From the NCBI GenBank assembly GCA_016191115.1, contig JACPPG010000036.1, positions 48,008 through 112,007 on the forward strand: a stretch of DNA of 64,000 bases, written 5' to 3'. This DNA comes from Planctomycetia bacterium. GTDB lineage: Bacteria; Planctomycetota; Planctomycetia; Pirellulales; JACPPG01. The translations under genes were made by a program, and so were the position numbers. Positions 57,761 through 64,000 of this stretch are shown here, in pieces (positions within the stretch are counted from its first letter, which is position 1; every line of letters begins with the position of its first letter). The notes under the pieces were generated by a model that did not search any database, was not told where the DNA came from, and saw nothing but the letters and a program-made list of their open reading frames with translations.

Positions 57761-58390
57761 TCAAGGAACGCCGACGTCGACTGACAGCGTGTCGTGATCG
57801 CGGCGCGTCACGATCCGGCCGAGCCTGGTCTCGGCGTTGTACTTCGCGGCAATCTGGACGTCGGGATGCGTGACCGTCACGCGATAGACGCCGCAATGGA
57901 CTCCGCGCAGGCGGCCGCGGTACTCCTTGGGCAACTCCTCATCGGCAATCGAAAGGGACGTCGTGCCGTCGCGCGCCGTAACTCCCGTCGCCGGCTTGAT
58001 GGCATCCCCCAGAAATGCTTCGGGCACGAATGTGACGGTCGCGCCCTCAAGCGGTCGGTCGTTGCGCTTTACGACACAGGAGACGGCCACGAGCGCGACG
58101 TCTTGATTGTGGAAATCTTGCACCGTGGCCTGCAATTCGTCCGAGGAAATTGAGCCGTCGCCATCACGATCGACGCGGTCCATCGCCGCGATCAAGCCCG
58201 GGCACGCGTCAAGCTCGTCGCGCGAAAGTTTCCGGTCGCCGTTGGCGTCGTACCGCGAGAGCGCGCGAGCGGCCGCGGCCGCCGGGTCGAACGTGGGCGG
58301 CGCCACGCCCGGCGGAGCGCCGTTGCAACCCGCCGCCAGCAAGAGGACGAAGATCAGGCGCCGCCGGGTTCGACAAATCGCCGCCGTCAT
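57761..58390 (-). CDS. EF-hand lipoprotein with Ig-like C-terminal domain
   Basis: A 209-residue predicted lipoprotein (lipobox VLLLAAGCN). Two EF-hands follow each other: SRYDANGDRKLSRDEL and DRVDRDGDGSISSDEL, both with full calcium ligands. The C-terminal half reads as a carboxypeptidase-regulatory-like domain (CVVKRNDRPLEGATVTFVPE). This matches the domain in the lipoprotein at 20531-20971, and both sit downstream of a DUF1559 gene. The ATG at 58390 is used. Confidence 0.88.
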   Translation of the reverse strand: MTAAICRTRRRLIFVLLLAAGCNGAPPGVAPPTFDPAAAAARALSRYDANGDRKLSRDELDACPGLIAAMDRVDRDGDGSISSDELQATVQDFHNQDVALVAVSCVVKRNDRPLEGATVTFVPEAFLGDAIKPATGVTARDGTTSLSIADEELPKEYRGRLRGVHCGVYRVTVTHPDVQIAAKYNAETRLGRIVTRRDHDTLSVDVGVP

Positions 58391-58471
58391 GAGAACCCCC
58401 CCGTGGCCTGTGGACGAACGACTCAGCTTCGACGACGGACCGGCACTATCGTCGTTCCTTCATCAGCGTTC

Positions 58472-59443
58472 TTACAAACCCGCTTCGCTCGTGACGTCGG
58501 CGCCGCTGCGGCTGCCCAAGGAGCGGTGCACGTCGCGATCGATTTGGAATGACATCGGATGGACCGAACCGTCGCAATAGGCGACGTGGAACACGACGGG
58601 ATGCGCGCTGCCGAACCGAAAGGGTATGTCGCCGAGCGGCGCGTCTCGCAGCGGCGGATCGTACGACGAGATAATGGTGTCGCGGTCGAAGCCGATGTAG
58701 TACGACTGATCGTCGTTGGACGGGATGCCGTCCTCGTAGTGATCGGATTCCAGGAACTTCTCGCCAAGCAGGTAAGTCTTGCTCAGGCCGTCGGTGATCT
58801 GGCGCAGTTCCACCTGGCTGTGGTAGTGCACGACGCCGTCGAAGTAGTTGTCCCACTGCTTCCAGGCGGCGAAATTGCTCATTCCCTGCGCGATGGTGTT
58901 CGGTTCCGGCAAGCCGTCCTGGGGGAGGACCTTGCCCGTCATGCAGGCGCCGTAGTCGCCGCGCACGGCCACCTTGGGAAGGTTCATGTTGCGATACTTG
59001 TCGTTGTAGTAGTACGGATAGAGCATCGAAGGCCGGCGGGTGGGACAATTCATCGTGGGGATGGCGGTTTCGGCGAGTAGGGTGAGCGCGCTTTTCTTTT
59101 GGGCCGCAGTGAGGCCCGCCGCGATCGACCGGACGTTGGCGCCTTCCAGATAGGGAAGCACGCTGTAGACCCACCCACCAGGCTGATTCTTGTCGTAGCC
59201 CTGGTCGGGATCGCCCATCCAATGCCATCCCCATCCGCCCGGCGGGAGCGCGCGATGCGCGTTCTCGAACGTGACACAGGCCAGGCTGAGCTGCTTGAGA
59301 TTGTTCTGGCACTGCGCTCGCCGGGCAGCCTCGCGGGCGGCCTGCACGGCGGGAAGGAGCAAGCCCACCAGAACACCGATGATGGCGATAACCACCAGCA
59401 GCTCGACTAGCGTAAAACCACTAGTTGGGCAGGCATTCTTCAC
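58472..59443 (-). CDS. DUF1559 protein with prepilin-like N-terminus
   Basis: A 323-residue protein starting GTG at 59443 with AGGGAG upstream. The prepilin motif is [20 protein letters not shown], then [20 protein letters not shown]. The DUF1559 C-terminal signature here is [13 protein letters not shown], a slight departure from the usual DGSVRF. The EF-hand lipoprotein gene follows 81 bases downstream. It is the second DUF1559 gene in the window. Confidence 0.93.
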   Translation of the reverse strand: MKNACPTSGFTLVELLVVIAIIGVLVGLLLPAVQAAREAARRAQCQNNLKQLSLACVTFENAHRALPPGGWGWHWMGDPDQGYDKNQPGGWVYSVLPYLEGANVRSIAAGLTAAQKKSALTLLAETAIPTMNCPTRRPSMLYPYYYNDKYRNMNLPKVAVRGDYGACMTGKVLPQDGLPEPNTIAQGMSNFAAWKQWDNYFDGVVHYHSQVELRQITDGLSKTYLLGEKFLESDHYEDGIPSNDDQSYYIGFDRDTIISSYDPPLRDAPLGDIPFRFGSAHPVVFHVAYCDGSVHPMSFQIDRDVHRSLGSRSGADVTSEAGL

Positions 59444-59529
59444 GACGGTTGCTCCCTAACCGACGTTTCGCAGCGCGACACATTCTAGCAGCTCGGCGCG
59501 GGGAACCAATATCCCGTGGAACCAACGCA

Positions 59530-59686
59530 CAGGGCCATTCTGTTTTTCAAAATGGCGAGGCGGGAAAATGGGACTGGCTCCGAGCATAAACAGCGCAAGT
59601 CCTTTCAGACCAACGTCGCGTCTCGGTGCCTGTCCCACTTTCCCGCCGGTGCGCCGCCGGCAAGCTTGAATCTGTGAACGGCCCTG
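59530..59686 (+). repeat. Family A palindromic repeat, copy A4
   Basis: A complete 157-bp copy with ends CAGGGCC and GGCCCTG. It directly abuts a truncated family B copy on its right. Confidence 0.92.
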
Positions 59687-59690
59687 GACC

Positions 59691-59796
59691 AGTCCGGGGA
59701 GAGGGGGTCAGGCACATTTTTCGGGGAACGTCTTGGGAAGAATTGAAAACCGTTTGCGCCGAAAAATGAGCCAGACCCCCGACTTTGCAGCTCTCC
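59691..59796 (+). repeat. Family B palindromic repeat, copy B3 (5' truncated)
   Basis: Starts inside the left arm (AGTCCGGGGAGAGGGGGTCA) and runs to CTTTGCAGCTCTCC. The first dozen bases of the B consensus (GGAGAACTGCAA) are missing exactly where copy A4 ends. Confidence 0.88.
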
Positions 59797-59865
59797 TGGG
59801 GACCAACGGCCGGCCCAGGGCACGGGGCGCCGCCAGTTGCGCAGGCGCAGAACGGCCTCGCCTTG

Positions 59866-60951
59866 TCAGCCCAGCCCGAATAGTCGTCGCGCGTTTTCGC
59901 CGCGGATCTTTGCCTCGTCCGCGGCCGGCAACTTGAGGCTCGATAGCGCGTCGCTGATGATCCGCGGATCGACCCACGGATGATCGCTGGCGAAAAGTAG
60001 CTTGTCCGGCCCGTACAGGTCGTAGCAAAACCGCATCGCCGCCGGCAGCGGCGACACCACGTCGAACCACACTTGCCGCAGGTATTCGCTCGGCTTGCGC
60101 GTCAGGTACTTCGGGCCGCGCTTCAGCACCTGCGTCTGGTGATCGAGCCGGCCGATAATGTACGGCAGCGTGCCGCCCAAGTGCGGGCAGACGAGCTTCA
60201 AGTTCGGGTGCCGGTCCAAGAGGCCCGACATCACAATCCGCGTCAACGCGATGGTGTTCTCGAACATGTTCCCCAGCGAACTGGTCATCTCGTATGCCTT
60301 GACGACATCGGTCGTCACAGGCTTGGCCGGGTGCAGAAGCACCGGCAGGTTCAGCTCTTCCGCCCGCGCGAATAGCGGCCGATACACCGGTTCGTCGGGG
60401 AAGCGGCCGGCGAGATTGGTGTAGAGCAGGATACCTTTCATCCCCAGGCTGCTAGTACACCGGTCGAGCTCCACAAGGGACGCGTCCACGTCCGCCAGCG
60501 GCAGCACGCACAGCCCGATGAACCGCGTCGGGTGTCGCCGCGCAATGCCGGCGATGAAGTCGTTCATTGCGCGGGCGACGTGAGCACCGTCGCCGCCGAA
60601 CCATTCGGGACCCGGGTCGTTCACACTCAAGGCCGTGACGTCGATTCCGTTGGCATCCATCGTCGCGAGCTTGGCCGCGACGTCCATGTGGTTGGGCAGG
60701 ATCTTGCGATGCCAATCCCCCATCTTCACGTAGCGGTCCTCTCCCTGCCGGTACACCAAGGGATCCTCGCCGCGGCGCTCCATAAGGGCGACGATTTCCG
60801 GGCAGAACAAGTGACTCTGGCAATCGATCACGCGCGGCTTTTTGGGCTCTGTCGGCTCGGCCGCGACAGCCGTTGCGACCGCGGCGGCCGCGGACACGGC
60901 CGCTCCGCTTTCGAGGAAGCGACGACGGGTGACGGACGAAAGCTCAGTCAT
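59866..60951 (-). CDS. Tat-exported amidohydrolase (ACMSD/decarboxylase type)
   Basis: A 361-residue protein. The Tat signal is TRRRFLESGAAVSAAAAVAT. Metal and core motifs: VIDCQSHLFCPE (the usual H-x-H is Q-S-H here), NLPVLLHPAK, LVCPHLGGTLPYIIGRLD and LLFASDHPWVDP with the late Asp. The group includes aminocarboxymuconate-semialdehyde decarboxylase and related enzymes. The first metal motif has Gln in place of the first His, so metal binding may differ. It starts 9 bases after the sulfatase stop codon, so they form an operon. Confidence 0.88.
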   Translation of the reverse strand: MTELSSVTRRRFLESGAAVSAAAAVATAVAAEPTEPKKPRVIDCQSHLFCPEIVALMERRGEDPLVYRQGEDRYVKMGDWHRKILPNHMDVAAKLATMDANGIDVTALSVNDPGPEWFGGDGAHVARAMNDFIAGIARRHPTRFIGLCVLPLADVDASLVELDRCTSSLGMKGILLYTNLAGRFPDEPVYRPLFARAEELNLPVLLHPAKPVTTDVVKAYEMTSSLGNMFENTIALTRIVMSGLLDRHPNLKLVCPHLGGTLPYIIGRLDHQTQVLKRGPKYLTRKPSEYLRQVWFDVVSPLPAAMRFCYDLYGPDKLLFASDHPWVDPRIISDALSSLKLPAADEAKIRGENARRLFGLG

Positions 60952-60960
60952 GGGGCGCCC

Positions 60961-62349
60961 TCACGGAGACGCGAGCAGGCCGTGGTGCTCTGCCACGACG
61001 GCTGCGTGCTCCGCCGAGTCAGCCAGGTTGCGGTACTCGTTTGGATCGGATTGATGATCGTACAATTCGCGGCCGCCATCGGGCCACTCGGTGTACCGCC
61101 ACCGGTCGGTGCGCAACGACTTGCCGAGCCGGCCCGGATCGAGCGGCTTTCCGGCCGAGCGATTCGCGACCCGGCTGACCACCGTCTGTGCGGCCCGCTT
61201 TCCCGCTTGCTTCGGGTCGCGCAGAAGAGGCACCAGGCTTGTGCCCTCGAGACCAGTGCCGGTTGGCAGGCCGCACAGTTCGACCAGCGTCGGGTACAGG
61301 TCGATCGACTCGACCAGCCCGGAGGCTGTCTGGCCACGCGGGATGCCTGGCGCCGCGATGACTAGCGGCACGCGGCAGCAGGGCTCGAAGAGCGTCATCT
61401 TGTGCCACAGCCCGCCGTGCTCGCCAAGCTGATAGCCGTGGTCGCTCAAGAACACGACCACGGTGTTGTCCCACAACGCGAGGCGGTCGAGGCAATCCAG
61501 CAGCACGCCAACCTGAGCATCCATGAAGCTTGCGCTGGCGTAATACGCGGCGGCCACGCCGGGGCGATGTTCCCCGTCGAGTTTCTCTTCGTTATTGCAA
61601 ATGTAGGGAAGCGCCAGGCGTGGGATCCGCGCCAGGTGGTCCGTGGGCTCGACGAGCGGCGGAACCGCGGCAGTCGGATACAGGTTGAAATACCGCCGCG
61701 GCGCGATGTAGGGCGCGTGCGGGCGGCGAAAACCAACTGCCAGGAAAAATGGCTTGGCCCCGGCCGCCGCCTGCTCCAGCTCCTTCACGCCCCGCCGCGC
61801 CAGGCTGCCATCCCACGTCACTTCGTCGGCTGCCTCCAAGACGACCACGCGGCCCCATCGCTCCTCGGCCACTTGCTCGCGGGGAGGATTCTTGGAGGCG
61901 CTCGTTTCGATATAGTCCATGTCCCACGAGCGCGGGTCTTCGAACGCTTCGCCCGTGTGAAAGATCTTGCCCAGCTTGAGCGTCGTATAGCCATGCTTGC
62001 GAAAGTGCTCCGGCAGCATCACGGTGTCGTCCAGTGAGCTGCGCGTGGGAGTGATATTGTCCACGACGCGGGTCGTTTGCGGCCGGCGCCCGCTCAAGAG
62101 CGAAGTGCGCGAAGGATTGCAGACCGGATATTGGCAATAGGCGCGCTCGAAGCGCACGCCTCGCGCCGCCAGCCGATCGATCTGGGGGCTCTTGACCACG
62201 GAATGTCCGTAACAGCCCAGGTCGCAATTCAGGTCGTCCGCCATGATGAATAGAACGTTGGGCGGCTTGGCCTCCGCGCGAAATGACGGAAGCGTGGCCG
62301 TCAGGACGGCCAGCGCGAAGGCGATTCGGCGAAGGACGATCGAGTTCAT
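60961..62349 (-). CDS. Sulfatase, iduronate-2-sulfatase type
   Basis: A 462-residue secreted sulfatase. The signal peptide is SIVLRRIAFALAVLTATLPS. The start of the domain is PPNVLFIMADDLNCDLGCYG. The formylglycine motif is CNPSRTSLLSGRRP (C-x-P-x-R). FFLAVGFRRPHAPYIAPRRY and VVFLSDHGYQLGEHGGLWHK are typical of the iduronate-sulfatase subgroup. It should remove sulfate from a sugar. Length is normal. The amidohydrolase gene follows after 9 bases. Confidence 0.96.
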   Translation of the reverse strand: MNSIVLRRIAFALAVLTATLPSFRAEAKPPNVLFIMADDLNCDLGCYGHSVVKSPQIDRLAARGVRFERAYCQYPVCNPSRTSLLSGRRPQTTRVVDNITPTRSSLDDTVMLPEHFRKHGYTTLKLGKIFHTGEAFEDPRSWDMDYIETSASKNPPREQVAEERWGRVVVLEAADEVTWDGSLARRGVKELEQAAAGAKPFFLAVGFRRPHAPYIAPRRYFNLYPTAAVPPLVEPTDHLARIPRLALPYICNNEEKLDGEHRPGVAAAYYASASFMDAQVGVLLDCLDRLALWDNTVVVFLSDHGYQLGEHGGLWHKMTLFEPCCRVPLVIAAPGIPRGQTASGLVESIDLYPTLVELCGLPTGTGLEGTSLVPLLRDPKQAGKRAAQTVVSRVANRSAGKPLDPGRLGKSLRTDRWRYTEWPDGGRELYDHQSDPNEYRNLADSAEHAAVVAEHHGLLASP

Positions 62350-62505
62350 GCCTGAAACCTCGCCGCACAGGGGCCAACAACGTACGACAAAGCGCGGTTG
62401 CCTCGCCCGGCCACGGGAAATACCTCACCTGTGCCACGGCGCGCAAACCATGCGTAGAGTGTAGTCTATCCGGCGCCGCGGTTCAGCCATGCGGGTCGCC
62501 GTGAC

Positions 62506-62645
62506 CAGGGCCGTTCACAGATTCAAGCTTGCCGGCGGCGCACCGGCGGGAAAGTGGGACAGGCACCGAGACGCAACGTTGGTCTGAAAGGACTTGCGCT
62601 GTTTATGCTCGGAGCCAGTCCCATTTTCCCGCCTCGCCATTTTGA
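62506..62645 (-). repeat. Family A palindromic repeat, copy A5 (truncated, at a gene start)
   Basis: Inverted orientation, with CAGGGCC at 62506. Both 26-nt arms are intact, but the outer right end stops at CCATTTTGA, where the consensus goes on AAAACAGAATGGCCCTG. Coding sequence of the next gene begins at that point. Confidence 0.88.
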
Positions 62646-63550
62646 CAATCGAGTTCGCCGAGCGGCCAGGCCAAGTGGCCATTGTGGTCGGCGGTCCACG
62701 CCCGGTGATACCGCTCGCGGTCTACGTTTATGCCGACAAGGAGATCACGCGGCCCTACTTCGCCCACGTCCATGCGCCCGGTGGCATTCAGGTCACGCGC
62801 CATCATCCGCCCGTCGAGGGCCAGGACCTCACCGACCATGCGACGTTTCACCCCGGCATTTGGTTGGCGTTTGGCGACATCGACGGACAGGACTATTGGC
62901 GGCTGAAGGCCCGCGCGCGCCACGATCGGTTCGTCGAAGCCCCGAAGGCGACGGCCGGCCAGGGCACCTTCACCGTGCAGAATTCCTACTGCCGAGAAGA
63001 CGATCCAGATCAGATTGTTTGTCAGGAAACCTGCCGCTACACCGTAAGCCTGGATCCTCGCGGCTATCTGCTCGTATGCGACTCGCTGTTTCGTTCTCCC
63101 GAACGGCCGTTTGCCTTTGGCGACCAGGAAGAGATGGGATTGGGCGTGCGCGTGGCGACTCCGATCGCCGTAAAATCCGGCGGCACCATCAGCGACGCCA
63201 TGGGGCGCGTCAACGAGAAGCAGATTTGGGGCCACGCCGCGCGGTGGTGCGACTATAGCGGCGTCGTCGACGGCCGGCGCGTTGGCATCCTCGTGATGCC
63301 CGACCCGGCCAACTTTCGTCCCTCCCGGTTTCACGCCCGTGATTACGGTCTGTTGGCCGCGAATCCCTTCGGGCAGAAAGTATTCGGCGACGCGGAAGCC
63401 AGCCGCGTGCCGGTCCGGGCAGGCGAGCTATTCCGGCTGCGGTTCGGCGTCCTGCTGCATGCCAATCCGGCCGACCGACAGTTCGACCCACCGGCGGCTT
63501 ACGAGGCATATGTGCGGCAACTTTCCGGGCTGCCGCGCCCCGCGCCGTAG
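62642..63550 (+). CDS. DUF6807 (PmoA-like) protein with lost 5' end
   Basis: A DUF6807 family protein of about 302 residues. Core text: RPYFAHVHAPGGIQVTRHHP, HPGIWLAFGDIDGQDYWRLK, GRVNEKQIWGHAARWCDYSG, and late ANPFGQKVFG. Planctomycete members normally have a signal peptide and a little more sequence before the first strand. Here the frame runs straight out of repeat A5: no ATG is available, and the only candidate starts are TTG codons at 62642 or 62594, both in the repeat. The start is probably gone, so it may be silent or expressed without export. The family's role is unknown. Confidence 0.75.
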   Translation: MTIEFAERPGQVAIVVGGPRPVIPLAVYVYADKEITRPYFAHVHAPGGIQVTRHHPPVEGQDLTDHATFHPGIWLAFGDIDGQDYWRLKARARHDRFVEAPKATAGQGTFTVQNSYCREDDPDQIVCQETCRYTVSLDPRGYLLVCDSLFRSPERPFAFGDQEEMGLGVRVATPIAVKSGGTISDAMGRVNEKQIWGHAARWCDYSGVVDGRRVGILVMPDPANFRPSRFHARDYGLLAANPFGQKVFGDAEASRVPVRAGELFRLRFGVLLHANPADRQFDPPAAYEAYVRQLSGLPRPAP

Positions 63551-63717
63551 CGCTCTGACCCAACACCAGCACGAAAAAGCCAAAGCGAAAGCGCCCGACG
63601 TGGCTATTGACGTGCGATTCGCTCTTCCAGTCCAACGAGGTACGCGCGGCCGAGAGCCCGAGCTGCTCCGCCCGTGAGCGCAGCGAAGTAGATCTAGTCT
63701 CGCGGCTACGTTTGAAG

Positions 63718-63801
63718 TGCCGAAGAGAGGACTTGAACCTCCACGACCTTGCGGTCACTAGGTCCTGAACCTAGCGCGTCTGCCAATTCCGCCACTTCGG
63801 C
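63718..63801 (-). tRNA. tRNA-Leu (CAG)
   Basis: The minus strand folds as a class II tRNA. Acceptor arms are GCCGAAG (5') and CTTCGGC (3'), with discriminator A. The anticodon arm is CTAGG, loop TTCAGGA, CCTAG, giving anticodon CAG. A variable arm (TGACCGCAAGGTCG) and T-loop GTTCAAGTC are present. The CCA end is not encoded. Bases 63551-63717 between it and the DUF6807 gene show nothing. Confidence 0.95.
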
Positions 63802-63859
63802 GCGTCGGTCATTTTATAGGTCAACGAGCGCGTCCTTTCAAGTCAGGGACGTGGGAGGG

Positions 63860-64000
63860 CAGGGCCATTCTGTTTTTCAAAATGGCGAGGCGGGAAAATG
63901 GGACTGGCTCCGAGCATAAACAGCGCAAGCCCTTTCAGACCAACGTTTCGTCTCGGTGCCTGTCCCACTTTCCCGCCGGTGCGCCGCCGTCCAGCTTGAA
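63860..64000 (+). repeat. Family A palindromic repeat, copy A6 (cut by the window end)
   Basis: Starts CAGGGCC at 63860. Both arms are present. The right outer end lies beyond base 64000. It is 59 bases upstream of the tRNA-Leu 5' end. Confidence 0.9.

Noticed and set aside
56577..57797. A 406-codon open frame antisense to the PQQ propeller gene
   Set aside because: Shadow frame; the propeller repeats on the other strand are clear.
63551..63717. Possible small gene between the DUF6807 gene and tRNA-Leu
   Set aside because: No frame with a start signal or protein-like composition.

Overview
This 64 kb window reads as chromosomal DNA of a Planctomycetota bacterium, most likely of the Pirellulales type. 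The DNA is GC-rich. It carries two prepilin-like DUF1559 proteins, two formylglycine-type sulfatases, a DUF6807 (PmoA-like) protein, Tat-exported Gfo/Idh/MocA and amidohydrolase proteins, a PQQ beta-propeller protein, and many small secreted Gly/Pro-rich proteins. No rRNA, CRISPR array, prophage or transposase gene was seen. One tRNA, Leu(CAG), lies near the right end. All coordinates and motif counts were read by eye.

Layout. 0.4-5.6 kb: Gly-rich TPR protein, membrane protein, sulfatase, PLP desulfhydrase-like enzyme. 5.7-12.9 kb: formyltransferase/GINT1-like fusion, DUF420 protein, small membrane protein, short SecA paralogue, Pro-rich lipoprotein, small secreted protein. 13.2-19.9 kb: amidohydrolase-CBM9 fusion, sialidase-like protein, proB, and a NagB-LmbE deaminase/deacetylase fusion. 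20-26.9 kb: DUF1559 plus lipoprotein pair, lexA with a promoter and a candidate operator, an alkyltransferase, a planctomycete-type hypothetical protein, an aminotransferase, a HAMP-like membrane protein. 27.4-33.5 kb: a 22-residue Lys/Ala microprotein, an rnc/PP-loop pair, a Do-type protease with a strong terminator, a CbiA-fold pseudoenzyme, and the remnant of an MntA-HepT toxin-antitoxin locus. 33.7-43.7 kb: pdxJ, a broken SRPBCC gene, an alpha/beta hydrolase, a coupled ABC exporter pair, uvrB, a cupin and a cytochrome P450. 43.8-45.4 kb: a small, less GC-rich island with a GIY-YIG/DUF4357 protein and a ParD/ParE-like pair whose toxin has an in-frame stop. 45.4-53 kb: a tartrate/isopropylmalate-type dehydrogenase, HEAT-repeat and Gfo/Idh/MocA proteins, and a pentameric ligand-gated ion channel homologue. 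53.2-63.6 kb: a largely leftward secreted-catabolism region with a second DUF1559 plus lipoprotein pair, PQQ propeller, two amidohydrolases, a sulfatase, and a DUF6807 gene whose 5' end is replaced by a repeat.

The most striking feature is a dense set of dispersed palindromic repeats. Families A (about 157 bp, six copies) and B (about 120 bp, three copies) are long hairpins that share a short core with the same two internal mismatches, so they may be mobilised by one machinery encoded elsewhere. Smaller families (named C to H here) lie between genes, at gene ends, and in one case inside a coding sequence as an interdomain linker. Several genes start or stop inside repeats, so the repeats appear to be shaping coding sequences.
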